NCBI GenBank assembly: GCA_021604725.1
Contig: BQJN01000044.1
Span: 1-36,524, forward strand
Direction: 5' to 3'
Source of the DNA: Lysobacteraceae bacterium
GTDB lineage: Bacteria > Pseudomonadota > Gammaproteobacteria > Xanthomonadales > BQJN01
DNA: 36,524 nt
A model generated the notes under the pieces. That model was not told the origin of the DNA. It searched no databases and saw only the letters and a program-made list of their open reading frames with translations. Positions 1-7,202 of the stretch are shown piece by piece (the first letter of the stretch is position 1; each line of letters starts with the position of its first letter). The position numbers and the translations under genes were made by a program.

Positions 1-219
1 CCTCTGTTCACCGGGAGATTTGAGACAGATAAGCAGCGTCAGTGGCAGGCCTTTATCGAACGCCTCGGTGGTCGCGTCCCGGCCGAGCCGGAATTTGGCA
101 AGGTGATCGCCGTGTTGGAGCATTTTCTTGGGGGCGTTTTATGCCACCTTGCAAATCGCCGGTCCGACAACGCGCGGTGGCGTGCTGGCCGTTGGCAAGA
201 ATCCGGAGCGACGCTGTGA
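1..219 (+). CDS. C-terminal end of an AbiEii-type nucleotidyltransferase (partial)
   Basis: The reading frame is open from the window edge and gives 72 residues before TGA at 217-219. The visible part has the pattern DKQRQWQAFIERLG, then FGKVIAVLEHFLG, then a W..GRW tail. That matches my recollection of the C-terminus of nucleotidyl transferase AbiEii/AbiGii toxin-family proteins, which often sit just before hsdR in type I restriction loci. The catalytic N-terminal part lies outside the window, so activity cannot be judged. The stop codon overlaps the GTG start of the hsdR remnant by two bases, which is the coupling expected of an intact operon and supports the family call. The alternative is an unrelated helical C-terminus. 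Confidence 0.5.
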   Translation, partial: PLFTGRFETDKQRQWQAFIERLGGRVPAEPEFGKVIAVLEHFLGGVLCHLANRRSDNARWRAGRWQESGATL

Positions 220-305
220 ACGAAGCTGAAACCCGCGCCGAAATAACCGATCCTGCCTTGAAGGAGGCGGGCTGGGGTGTGGTGGAGGCCAGTCGGGTGC
301 AATAG
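216..305 (+). pseudogene. hsdR: hsdR remnant: first 29 codons of a type I restriction endonuclease subunit
   Basis: A GTG at 216 opens a frame reading V/MNEAETRAEITDPAL, then KEAGWGVVEASRVQ, ending at TAG 303-305. This is the characteristic N-terminus of HsdR, the restriction/translocase subunit of type I systems (NEAETRAE.IDPAL..AGWGVVEGSR). A full HsdR is around 800-1100 residues, so only about 3% remains and all nuclease and helicase motifs are gone. The break falls right after the conserved SRV, and the next DNA belongs to an unrelated leftward fragment. A deletion or rearrangement therefore destroyed the gene. The GTG overlaps the stop of the AbiEii-like gene. Confidence 0.75.
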
Positions 306-351
306 GGAACAGGCACTAAAGTAATAACAGAGTGTTGATTTGACCGAAAAG

Positions 352-522
352 TTAAGCTCCCACATGGCGTGAGTAGAACTCCTTGACGGACTGCGCGAAT
401 TCATTTTCCTGGTCGATGAGCAATCCTGGAGGAAGGTTGGGATATTGGGCGTCGGAAATGTCGACAGGGTCTGCCGGCCGGAGCGAGGCGACCGCTTTAG
501 CCATTGCGGAACGGTACTGCAT
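352..522 (-). pseudogene. Unrecognised gene fragment, C-terminal 56 codons
   Basis: A leftward frame with coding-like composition reads MQYRSAMAKAVASLRP, then ADPVDISDAQYPNL, and ends with EFYSRHVGA before TAA at 352-354. It is closed upstream by TAG at 538-540, so no more than 62 codons are open. The alternation of hydrophobic and charged residues looks like a genuine protein tail rather than noise. I do not recognise the family. It abuts the hsdR remnant tail to tail, which fits a recombination junction between two broken genes. It could also be a short intact ORF. Confidence 0.3.
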
Positions 523-694
523 GGCGCCATCGGCATTCTAGATCAGGGATGTCCTCACTCAAGATCGCCCTGACAGCGCAAGCAGCACACGTCGTGAATA
601 GGTACTCGAATTTTCAATCATAGTGATTCAATTGGCCTGATCATGCCATCGTGCCACAAGACTGCTACCCCTCTCTGGCCGCAAGCTTGCGACC

Positions 695-723
695 TTGAAA
701 ATACCACCTATCAAGCATAGTAT
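695..723 (+). promoter_or_regulatory. Possible sigma70 promoter for the Abi_2 gene
   Basis: TTGAAA at 695-700 and TAGTAT at 718-723 are separated by 17 bp. These are 5/6 and 4/6 matches to the sigma70 consensus. The pair lies about 80 bp before the ATG at 802. The -10 overlaps the palindrome TTGTATACAA (723-732), which could be an operator. The call rests on spacing and consensus match only. Confidence 0.35.
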
Positions 724-801
724 TGTATACAACAACACCCCCCACGCCTCTCGTAAGATCGGCGCACCCTGGGGGGTTACTTTTCTGGGAGCAGGACGCG
801 T

Positions 802-1725
802 ATGCCCGGGACTCGATACAACAAACCACCCAAGACATTCCTTGAGCAAATTGAATTGCTCCAAAGTCGCGGAATGCAGATCGATGACACCGATCAAGCA
901 GCGTCGTACATCTCGTCGATCAACTACTATCGCCTTTCCAGCTATTGGCTCCCATTCGAGCAATCGCGGAATTCTCACCAATTTTCGCCCGGCACTACAT
1001 TTGAAGCGGTGCTCGCAAGCTATATTTTTGACCGAAAGCTCAGGCTTCACGTGCTTAGTGCCGTCGAGCGATTGGAGGTGGCGCTACGGACGCGCTTTGC
1101 TTACGTACTGTCTCATCGTTACGGTGCGGATGCACTAGAAAACCCTAGCGTTTTTGGCCAACGGTCGCACAAGGGGTACTCCTATCGGGATTCAATAGCG
1201 CAGTTGTTGCGAGATGTCGGCCGAAGCAAGGAAACATTCATCGACCACCATCGAACGAAGTACGACAATCTCCTCCCTCCCATTTGGGCTTGTGTCGAGA
1301 TAATGAGCCTTGGCCAACTGTCTCGTTGGTTCGCCAATATCAGGCAACGGCGAGATCGCAACGAAATTGCGTCGGCGTTTGAGCTAGATGAAGTTGCGCT
1401 AGCGTCATTCATTCATCACGTAACCCATGTGCGGAACATCGCAGCACACCACAACAGGCTTTGGAATCGGAAAATCCCGATCTCTATGAAACTCCCCACG
1501 CAACCAAGTGAGGTAAACACTAGCCTGGCCCCACAGAGTCCCAAAAAGATATACAACACATTGGTAGTACTGGCCTGGGTCACAACCAGGATATCGCCAA
1601 CCACCAGCTGGATCACCGAACTCAAAGACCTCTTGATAGCCTACGATGTTGACCTACTCGCCATGGGGTTTCCAGAAAATTGGGATTCGTTTCCAATCTG
1701 GAGCGCGGCTGAAGACGAAGGATGA
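802..1725 (+). CDS. Abi_2 (AbiD/AbiF-like) family abortive infection protein
   Basis: A 307-residue protein with family hallmarks. These are KTFLEQIELLQSRGM near residues 11-25, then the INYYRLSSYWLPF block at 40-52, F..V...Y.FDRKLR..VL.A.ERLEVALRT around 68-97, and HVRNIAAHHNRLWNR at 209-223. RNIAAH (211-216) is the RxxxxH motif of HEPN ribonucleases, and Abi_2 (PF07751) proteins belong to that superfamily. The known family role is phage-triggered abortive infection, probably through RNA cleavage. A purine-rich GGGAGCAGG stretch precedes the ATG. It is the only rightward intact gene in the defence island and has no evident antitoxin beside it. The length is typical, so it is probably functional. 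Confidence 0.85.
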   Translation: MPGTRYNKPPKTFLEQIELLQSRGMQIDDTDQAASYISSINYYRLSSYWLPFEQSRNSHQFSPGTTFEAVLASYIFDRKLRLHVLSAVERLEVALRTRFAYVLSHRYGADALENPSVFGQRSHKGYSYRDSIAQLLRDVGRSKETFIDHHRTKYDNLLPPIWACVEIMSLGQLSRWFANIRQRRDRNEIASAFELDEVALASFIHHVTHVRNIAAHHNRLWNRKIPISMKLPTQPSEVNTSLAPQSPKKIYNTLVVLAWVTTRISPTTSWITELKDLLIAYDVDLLAMGFPENWDSFPIWSAAEDEG

Positions 1726-1969
1726 GAACTGTGAACAAGGTCGGGCCAAACCGAACGTCCAGGCACGGCTCCTCATTCACTTGGTTGCGAAGTACCCTGA
1801 TACGGTCGAAAGGCTAGCTTCGATTCGCTGATCTATGGGACTTTGTGTACCTTCTTTCGAAACACCCGAGGCTTCAGCGTTCACGTCCACCCAGGAGCGC
1901 AAGCTTTCCAACCTCGTCTGCTTTCAATAGTGTCCGCAAAGGAAGACGACCGCTGGCGCGGGGATTGAA

Positions 1970-2215
1970 ATACAGGTTTAACCGCCGAGAGCGCAGAGTT
2001 CAATGAGAAGAGAAGAAGGGCTCGCGTCGCGATTTTGAAAACGGGTAACCACAGAGATCAGGGAGGCGTGCGCTGCGCGGTTTTTTGAAACAAGCGATCT
2101 AAACCGTCATCCCGGACTTGATCCGGGATCCAGAAGAAGGAAAAAGAGTATCGCGCAAAGGCGCCAAGACGCAAAGAAGAGTGGCCGCTGCGCGGAATCG
2201 AAAAGGAACGTAGAC
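1970..2215. repeat. Composite intergenic repeat cluster R1
   Basis: Contains in order a GCCGAGAGCGCAGAG-type element (about 1981), an ACCACAGAGATCAGGGAGG element (about 2048-2067), a 27-bp palindromic element at 2106-2132 centred on CCCGGACTTGATCCGGG, and a GCGCAAAGGCGCCAAGACGC element (about 2155). All are typical of dispersed repeats in proteobacterial intergenic DNA. Related elements lie at 4.8-4.9, 15.65-15.83 and 16.5-17.1 kb, the last two inverted. The 27-mer is matched exactly, in inverse orientation, at 17054-17080. Confidence 0.7.
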
Positions 2216-2267
2216 AACGGGGTTCACCCTGGGCCGTATTGGCACGTAAGCTATAGAAAGACGTCAA

Positions 2268-2430
2268 GTTTCCGCAGAAACTTCCCGATCCCGCCAAATC
2301 AGCCCCTCAACAGCCAACCCATAGTCCATTTTCTCGCCGGCCCATCGAGAAATTATCGTGCTTTGATCAATGTTCGGTGAATGTCTGCGATTAACTCGGG
2401 TCAGCGGTACCACGTTTCCGCGGAAACTTC
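2268..2430. repeat. Pair of palindromic 17-mers, 146 bp apart
   Basis: GTTTCCGCAGAAACTTC (2268-2284) and GTTTCCGCGGAAACTTC (2414-2430) differ at one base. The first 14 bases of the second copy, GTTTCCGCGGAAAC, form a perfect palindrome. The first copy has one central mismatch. They are direct repeats enclosing about 130 bp with no gene. They could be protein-binding sites or the ends of a small insertion. Confidence 0.5.
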
Positions 2431-2619
2431 GGTCGCCGTTGGCATGGAGGATGGTTCCATCTGGGTGTGGCCGTACCAATGTGGGGTGACTAAACGTCAC
2501 GCCGCGCGGCTGAACGACCGCACACGGATGTGCGGACTGGGTGCGGTCCAGGGACGGTTGTTGGCATCATCGTTCCAATACAGCGGATATTTCAGGCCCG
2601 CCTTGCGCGCTTTTGGAAA

Positions 2620-2690
2620 GAAAATATGCACAAGGAGAGAAGGAGGGCCAGTGAGGTCGCGCTGCGACGCTTAACCAAGAAAGAAATGGG
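2620..2690. repeat. Repeat copy related to 16985-17045
   Basis: Read on the minus strand, the GCGACCTCACTGGCCCTCC block followed by TCTCC and a short A/T-rich run matches the plus-strand block GCGACCTCACCGGCCCTCC near 16988. The orientation is opposite, as for the other repeat classes. Confidence 0.5.
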
Positions 2691-2748
2691 ATCAGAGTTG
2701 GGGTGTCCCGGCTCACTCGGCCTTTCTACGACTAACAATATAACTCAA

Positions 2749-4050
2749 CTAAGGGACGATTCCTGGCGTGTTGGTGGATAACCAATAAGCAAAGCTCGCA
2801 TACCGAATTTTATAGCAATCGGTTAGTCTGTCTTCTATGATCAGACCCGAGTCGCACAAATCTAGCAGTTCGTTATCAACGTCGTTGGTTTCGGGCAGGC
2901 ATTTGATTTCCGAACGTGGCAACTCAAAACCATCAGACTCGACTAATTGCCGCAAGATGAGGAGTTTTTCATTTGATTTCGATAGCCTTCGAAACACGGC
3001 TTCGAAGTATATGTCCCCCATAATTTGTATTGCCCCTTCGCGATGAAGGGCTCCCTGATGAACGTGTTCGGCCTGGACGCAAAAGTCCATTGGAAACTCT
3101 CGGTCATAATTCACTGCTGAATCACGGACGCTATTTAGCGCAGCCTCAAATGCACAATATCCCAGTTGCTGCACAAAGTGGGGGTGGCCATCGGAATACA
3201 TCCAGATAACTTCCTTGGCAGCGTCAGTAATATCAAACTTAGAAACGCCCTGGTTCCTAATATCGAGAACTTTTTGATCGATGATGTCAATCACTTCGAT
3301 TTTCCTGAGGCACCCCAGCCGCACTTGGTGGAAGAGTCGCAGTGAGGACCGATGGCCTTCGAGCAGCCGATCTACTGCAGTCGGCAACCCGGTAAGTCCG
3401 AACATGACGCTGGTGCAACGTTCGCGATGCAAGGTCTCCAGGAATGTCTTCAAGAAAGCACCCAGGGCTAAGTCCTTTGGAGCTTGATCAGCTTCGTCAA
3501 CGATAATTAGTATTCCGTCGTATTGTTTTGAGATTACGTCAGAACGATAGTCGCTTTTCTGGCAGACTCGATTTGATATATTTATCAATGAGTGAGCAAG
3601 CTCCACGCGTAACATTGTGTCGCTCCTCACCTCGGTAGGAGAACTCCTAACAGATACCCCCACTGCCTCAACCCTGTTTAGAAACTCCCAAGCTTTGGAA
3701 AGGAATGCTCTCGCCGGCTCAGTCTTTTCTAACTCGCGCGAGATTGCTCTTTCGATTTTTCGAATGAATTCTAGAGTGGTTGTGTACTTGTCCAGAATGA
3801 TGTCTGCGACCAGGAAATCGAAGTTAACTTTCTGGTCAGAACTCACACTACGTCCTACCGACCTAAGGTAGTCCATCAGTGATGTCTTGCCGATACCTCG
3901 GTCGCCAGTCAGCAAGAAATGCCTAGGTGTCCCATTCTTGGCATGAGAGAGACACTGCTCCAAATCGAAAATCTCAGCGGACCGCCCGACGAATTCGTCC
4001 GGTTTCACAGGTTGATGCGGAATGAAAGGGTTTAGCGGTACTTGATTCAT
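2749..4050 (-). CDS. AAA+ ATPase of the Orc1/Cdc6-like (AAA_16) type, solitary
   Basis: A 433-residue P-loop ATPase. FVGRSAEIFDLE (20-31) is the entry motif of AAA_16/Orc1-like ATPases, GDRGIGKTS (49-57) is Walker A, and LIIVDEADQA (181-190) is Walker B. A sensor-like VMFGLTGLP lies near 225 and a lid motif DGHPHFVQQLGY near 310. The remaining C-terminal 100 residues resemble a winged-helix segment. A clean GGGGGAG ribosome site precedes the ATG. ATPases of this build occur as solitary or two-gene antiphage systems and as mobile-element regulators. No effector domain is fused and no partner adjoins, since DUF222 remnants and repeats flank it. ATPase activity is well supported; its role is inferred from island context. 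Confidence 0.7.
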   Translation of the reverse strand: MNQVPLNPFIPHQPVKPDEFVGRSAEIFDLEQCLSHAKNGTPRHFLLTGDRGIGKTSLMDYLRSVGRSVSSDQKVNFDFLVADIILDKYTTTLEFIRKIERAISRELEKTEPARAFLSKAWEFLNRVEAVGVSVRSSPTEVRSDTMLRVELAHSLINISNRVCQKSDYRSDVISKQYDGILIIVDEADQAPKDLALGAFLKTFLETLHRERCTSVMFGLTGLPTAVDRLLEGHRSSLRLFHQVRLGCLRKIEVIDIIDQKVLDIRNQGVSKFDITDAAKEVIWMYSDGHPHFVQQLGYCAFEAALNSVRDSAVNYDREFPMDFCVQAEHVHQGALHREGAIQIMGDIYFEAVFRRLSKSNEKLLILRQLVESDGFELPRSEIKCLPETNDVDNELLDLCDSGLIIEDRLTDCYKIRYASFAYWLSTNTPGIVP

Positions 4051-4186
4051 AACTATTGACTCCCCCAGACGCTCAATTCATCATTCAACCAAGGCCATGC
4101 GACTAAATCGCGCGAAAGTGGATTGTTAGATGAAGTCAATAGTATAGGACAATAATGTTTGATTGGCCTGCATACGTTTCGCCGTC

Positions 4187-4695
4187 TTATAAGGCATGAG
4201 CGACGCGGACTTTTTCACGGGCGGCCCCGAGGTTGGTTCCGACCTTCCATACGGGAAGCCCTGACCCATTCGAATGCGGCTCTGGCCTACAGAGCAGTTC
4301 GCAATCGAGGCTTTCCTTTGACAGCATGCTCACTGCCTGGTGAGAAGGAGTAACGACGAGTGCGGGCTGCTCTGTAGGCCCCGAAGGGCTTGTCCTGAAG
4401 CGCACATCTGCGTTGTTCCATCCCTTGCCAAGGGCTACGGCCATTACCTGCGGAACGCGCCTAGCAGCTATACGCTTCAGGTCAAGCAGAGTCATATTCG
4501 AATGGGTCAGGGCTTCCCCCACCAATGTGCGCACGAGAGGACACCTGCCCCGCTCCATCCGCCAGCCTCGTCGAATTCGCGTATCAGAACCAGTAAGCGG
4601 TAATTGGCGGCGGCCATGTGGCCTGCCAACTCGGTTATTGATGCTTCGAGTTGTTCTACGGTTGAGGCGGTTTTGGTAGGGTCTGGCTGGTTCAT
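4187..4695 (-). pseudogene. DUF222/13E12-type HNH endonuclease gene, N-terminal remnant split by an insertion
   Basis: The first part (4695 down to 4519) reads MNQPDPTKTASTVEQLEAS, then ITELAGHMAAANYRLLVLIR, EFDEAGGW and GVLSCAHW. The second part (4252 down to 4187) resumes with VWKVGTNLGAAREKVRVAHAL. Joined, they give the conserved CAHWL.WK.G..LGAAREKVRVAHAL block of DUF222 proteins, N-terminal partners of HNH nucleases in what are probably self-spreading genes. The sequence stops at TAA right after VAHAL, so the rest of DUF222 and the HNH domain are missing. The gene is thus both interrupted and truncated. The start at 4695 has GGAA upstream; an in-frame ATG at 4710 is the alternative. Confidence 0.7.
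4253..4518. mobile_element. MITE-like 266-bp element with 23-bp perfect terminal inverted repeats
   Basis: The left end 4253-4275 (starting GGGAAGCCCTGACCCATTCG) is the exact reverse complement of the right end 4496-4518. Inside, GGCCTACAGAGCAG (4284-4297) pairs exactly with 4367-4380, and CTCAC/GTGAG forms a small hairpin near 4330. No transposase is encoded. The ends fall exactly where the DUF222 protein is interrupted, which independently supports insertion. A target-site duplication is not clear; a CCA on each side is the only candidate. The internal pairing could equally form a structured RNA. Confidence 0.65.
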
Positions 4696-4722
4696 TCTTC
4701 GCTGTTCCATTGCGGCTTTGGT

Positions 4723-4740
4723 ACTGTTTTATTATACAGT
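4723..4740 (-). promoter_or_regulatory. TATAAT box inside an ACTGT/ACAGT palindrome
   Basis: On the minus strand a perfect TATAAT (4736-4731) lies 36-41 bp before the start codon of the DUF222 remnant. It is framed by inverted ACTGT (4723-4727) and ACAGT (4736-4740). I see no good -35 at 17 bp, so the promoter is only suggested by the -10 and by its position. The flanking palindrome could be an operator. Confidence 0.3.
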
Positions 4741-4794
4741 TTATTGGTGGTGTGATCTAGATGAAAGGGTAATTAAATCAGTTGGTTATGGGTC

Positions 4795-4935
4795 TCGCGA
4801 ATACCCACAAGGAGCACGCCGGGCGCGGAGTTCGCGAAGGAAAAGCCCAAGAAAGACGCATGCGCTGGAAAGAATTGATCGCGCAGAGACGCAGAGACGC
4901 CAAGGGGCGGCGCGCTACGCACTTTCGGTGTCTAA
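4795..4935. repeat. Composite intergenic repeat cluster R2
   Basis: Contains the GCGCAGAGACGCAGAGACGC and GGCGGCGCGCTACGC types of dispersed repeat, in the same orientation as cluster R1. It separates the DUF222 remnant from the end of the four-gene operon. No gene is evident between 4741 and 4971. Confidence 0.6.
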
Positions 4936-4971
4936 ATGAGAGGTGTTTTAGATCACGCGTTGGGAGTGCTC

Positions 4972-5769
4972 TCACTCACTGGGCTCGGACAGAAGGAAAA
5001 TGCCAGAAAAGAAAGTGCTTATCTCTACTGTTCCGCCAAACACGGTACCGTACTCTAGCGTGACTGCGGTGGGAATCGATCTGCTCGCAAAATCGCAACC
5101 GAAACTGTCCGCTAGACCACAAACACGATCCCTCAAGGTAAAGCCACCAAGAGATTCCGGTGGGGAGAATTCGAATAACCTTGCATGCGGGTATATGTTC
5201 TGTGCCAGCCGAAGGTACTCGGACAGCGGGGCAATTGGAACCAGCAATTCCTCACCAGGTGGAATGCTAAGTCTACCTAGACGCCATGCATTGGAAATGT
5301 TTTCGCCAACGGTAAGTGCATCGCCACCAGCCGACATGAACTCTGCCTCAACATTTATGGCGGTGACGTCCGAAACGTTCTTTAGCCAAGCCACGACATA
5401 CTCCTCCGACGCGTCTGACAAGCGAGATACTTCAACTCGATCAATTATCACTCGAGTGGGATGTTGGTCGACAATCAAGATTTCAGAGGGACTCGGTACT
5501 TCCGCTACCGAAAATGCAGGACCAACAAGCCAAACGATGCCGCTGACTATGCCGCCGAAGATGGTCACTACTAATACAACAAATTTGAGTCTCCCTTCGC
5601 CTCCCTTGTTCAGCCACTCTGATTTAGATGGCAGTAGTGAAACGACAAACGACCAGATGAAAGTAGTTGCCGAAGTAGTTTTGCTTCGGTCGGCTGCAGG
5701 GGCAGTGCTGCTATCGGTCGTCCCGGCGCTTGCGATTCGGGGTTTATCTTCGTTCGGCGGTGCGGTCAT
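4972..5769 (-). CDS. Single-span membrane protein of unknown function, last gene of a four-gene operon
   Basis: The 265-residue product starts at ATG 5769, 6 bp after the upstream stop; a TTG codon directly before it is an unlikely start. Residues 1-35 are polar and Thr/Ala/Ser-rich. A weakly hydrophobic stretch lies around 40-50 and a strong membrane span, LKFVVLVVTIFGGIVSGIVW, around 62-83. Residues from about 95 onward form a soluble domain with alternating hydrophobic strands (RVIIDRVEVSRL, INVEAEFMSAGG, LLVPIAPL), suggesting a beta-rich fold. The C-terminus holds two cysteines spaced CGLADSFGC. I recognise no family. The tight spacing places it in an operon with the NDT-like gene, so it may be an effector or sensor. 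Confidence 0.7.
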   Translation of the reverse strand: MTAPPNEDKPRIASAGTTDSSTAPAADRSKTTSATTFIWSFVVSLLPSKSEWLNKGGEGRLKFVVLVVTIFGGIVSGIVWLVGPAFSVAEVPSPSEILIVDQHPTRVIIDRVEVSRLSDASEEYVVAWLKNVSDVTAINVEAEFMSAGGDALTVGENISNAWRLGRLSIPPGEELLVPIAPLSEYLRLAQNIYPHARLFEFSPPESLGGFTLRDRVCGLADSFGCDFASRSIPTAVTLEYGTVFGGTVEISTFFSGIFLLSEPSE

Positions 5770-5775
5770 CAATGC

Positions 5776-6099
5776 TCACTCTTCACCGTCGCTAAACAGT
5801 CTCTTGGCCTCTTCATAACGAGAGATTATCTGCTCGACGGCGTCCATACGTGTCATCTTAATCGATTTGCTACTCCACCCCACCAACTTGGCATAACGCC
5901 CATTATTGCGAGAAACAGTGCCGTGTTTCTGCAAAGTCTCAGTGAATTGCATTCGGTTTTTACGGCTCGAGCCTACTGGGTGTATTGAGAAGGTGATGTT
6001 GGCCGCGCTAGTAAAGTCAGTTACAAACTGCATGTTCTCTGCGATTGGCGCACAGATTGATACAAACCGGCAGTTCGTAACTTCGGGGCTAGAAAACAT
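5776..6099 (-). CDS. Small soluble protein of unknown function in the NDT-like operon
   Basis: 107 residues with no membrane span. The N-terminal half is strand-like (NCRFVSICAPIAENMQFV, ITFSIHPVG). The C-terminal half is basic then helical (AKLVGWSSKSIKMTRMDAV, ending RYEEAKRLFSDGEE). The frame is open 48 bases upstream of the ATG (translating as DSALDVWNQLELICPG, back to a TGA), but no standard start codon or good ribosome site lies in that extension. The real start may therefore be non-canonical, or the gene may depend on coupling to the upstream stop at 6160. I do not recognise the family. Confidence 0.6.
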   Translation of the reverse strand: MFSSPEVTNCRFVSICAPIAENMQFVTDFTSAANITFSIHPVGSSRKNRMQFTETLQKHGTVSRNNGRYAKLVGWSSKSIKMTRMDAVEQIISRYEEAKRLFSDGEE

Positions 6100-6159
6100 T
6101 CCTGGGCAAATAAGCTCAAGTTGGTTCCAGACGTCAAGCGCGCTATCTCACATGCCAGC

Positions 6160-6804
6160 TCACGCTTCTTTGTCCTGGGGTTGCCCCGGTTCACTGTCTT
6201 CTTCAAAGAACTCAAAGTAGTATTTTCGGCACCATAGGTAATCGATCGCAGTTCGAACAATGGAAACGATCACCACGACACCCGCCACTTTCTCGGGGTC
6301 ACGCGCTGGGACAAAAAAACTCACTTCGGTCACCAATGCAGACGCAATCAGGATAGAGAAAGTGAGAAAATTTACGATTCCCCACCTGTGCTGAACGCTA
6401 AATTTACCGTCCTTTGAAGGAGAGGATGGGGCAATAACTGACCATATGGAATCAATGATCAAGACCCAAATAAACATCCAAACGTATTGCCCGGGGTTTG
6501 CCAACAGCTGTGCGAGCAAAACGAAAAGCAACGCGTGAATGAATAGCAAAAGGAAATCGAAAACGAGATATTTGGGGGCCTTTGCTGTGTTCTCATATGT
6601 TTCTTCGACATGACGCAACGCACCGTGACAAAAAGGCAGCAACGTGACAAGAAACGCGAAAAATAGAGCAACTGAATACAACTTGGTGTCCGCCAAATTG
6701 TCCCCAACTAACGTAACGACGGCCAAAGACAGTGCGACACCCACAACCACGGTGTACAGACTTACTAGGCTGTTTAGCGAATACTGCTTTTTGAAACTTG
6801 CCAT
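6160..6804 (-). CDS. Multi-pass inner-membrane protein (about six spans) in the NDT-like operon
   Basis: 214 residues from ATG 6804. That ATG shares its A with the TGA of the preceding gene (TGATG) and has a good GGGGGAAAA ribosome site; a start 27 bases further up is less likely. Hydrophobic spans are visible near SLYTVVVGVALSLAVV, LYSVALFFAFLVTLLP, LVFDFLLLFIHALLFVLLA, WMFIWVLIIDSIW, FLTFSILIASALV and AGVVVIVSIVRTAI. The C-terminus is short and acidic (FEEDSEPGQPQDKEA) and probably cytoplasmic. No family is recognised. Its strict coupling to the deoxyribosyltransferase-like gene suggests a joint function, for example a membrane effector paired with a nucleotide-acting enzyme. That is inference. 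Confidence 0.7.
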   Translation of the reverse strand: MASFKKQYSLNSLVSLYTVVVGVALSLAVVTLVGDNLADTKLYSVALFFAFLVTLLPFCHGALRHVEETYENTAKAPKYLVFDFLLLFIHALLFVLLAQLLANPGQYVWMFIWVLIIDSIWSVIAPSSPSKDGKFSVQHRWGIVNFLTFSILIASALVTEVSFFVPARDPEKVAGVVVIVSIVRTAIDYLWCRKYYFEFFEEDSEPGQPQDKEA

Positions 6805-7202
6805 CAACTTTTCCCCCAGGAGTCCAACCATATCTTTAGGTCAGCTACCGAGTAGAAGACCGGTTTTCCTAACGACTCGAATAATGCTACCTCGTCATCT
6901 GCGCCACTGGACTCGGATTCCGAATATTCTGTTACAGAATGACTCGCGTTCAGTCGCAGGCAGCAATCGTAAAGCGGAATCAGCTCCAAATCATGCCTTA
7001 CCCAGTCTTGGTAGGGCCTTGGAAACAGGGTGTGCTGAAAGTGGGTCCAGAGAGGAGCAACCGGCGTCCCCCGCCCATCATTCATCAGCTCATCAAATAT
7101 CTTGCATTGAAAATGCGTATTGATTGCCGGATCGCCTTTTGTGTAGGGCGATGCGATGTATATGACTGGCTTTTTGCTTCGAGTTGCGCCTAAGTTGACC
7201 AT
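6804..7202 (-). CDS. Nucleoside 2-deoxyribosyltransferase-like protein
   Basis: 132 residues from ATG 7202; an in-frame TTG at 7223 is a less likely start. VIYIASPYTKGD (13-24) is the N-terminal substrate loop of the nucleoside 2-deoxyribosyltransferase-like fold. LELIPLYDCCLRL (72-84) carries the conserved Asp strand. GADDEVALFESLGKPVFY (100-117) has the Glu (E104 likely) followed by the A..LGKPV motif of the family. PVAPLWTHFQHTLFPRPYQDW marks a subgroup with an aromatic-rich insert. Family enzymes cleave or exchange N-glycosidic bonds of nucleosides or nucleotides and are structurally related to TIR domains. It is first in an operon with two membrane proteins and a small unknown, inside a defence island. 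The substrate is unknown. Confidence 0.75.
   Translation of the reverse strand: MVNLGATRSKKPVIYIASPYTKGDPAINTHFQCKIFDELMNDGRGTPVAPLWTHFQHTLFPRPYQDWVRHDLELIPLYDCCLRLNASHSVTEYSESESSGADDEVALFESLGKPVFYSVADLKIWLDSWGKS

Larger units (their letters stand above)
1726..2748. other. Gene-poor 1-kb stretch with composite repeats
   Basis: I find no convincing gene here. The segment holds copies of the dispersed intergenic repeats listed separately (1970-2215 and 2620-2690) and two near-identical palindromic 17-mers at 2268-2284 and 2414-2430. Short open frames exist on both strands. One leftward frame gives the WIPDQVRDD string produced by translating the CCCGGACTTGATCCGGG repeat, which marks it as spurious. 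A leftward frame between about 2500 and 2690 (KYPLYWNDDANNRPW, ending RSFSRAA) has some coding character but starts inside a repeat. Confidence 0.6.

Noticed and set aside
2058-2297. Leftward 79-codon frame containing WIPDQVRDD
   Set aside because: This string is the routine translation of the CCCGGACTTGATCCGGG repeat and marks a spurious frame.
4187-4558. 123-codon leftward frame as an intact gene
   Set aside because: It runs through the inserted element; only its last 20 residues and the separate upstream block match DUF222, so it is a fused remnant.
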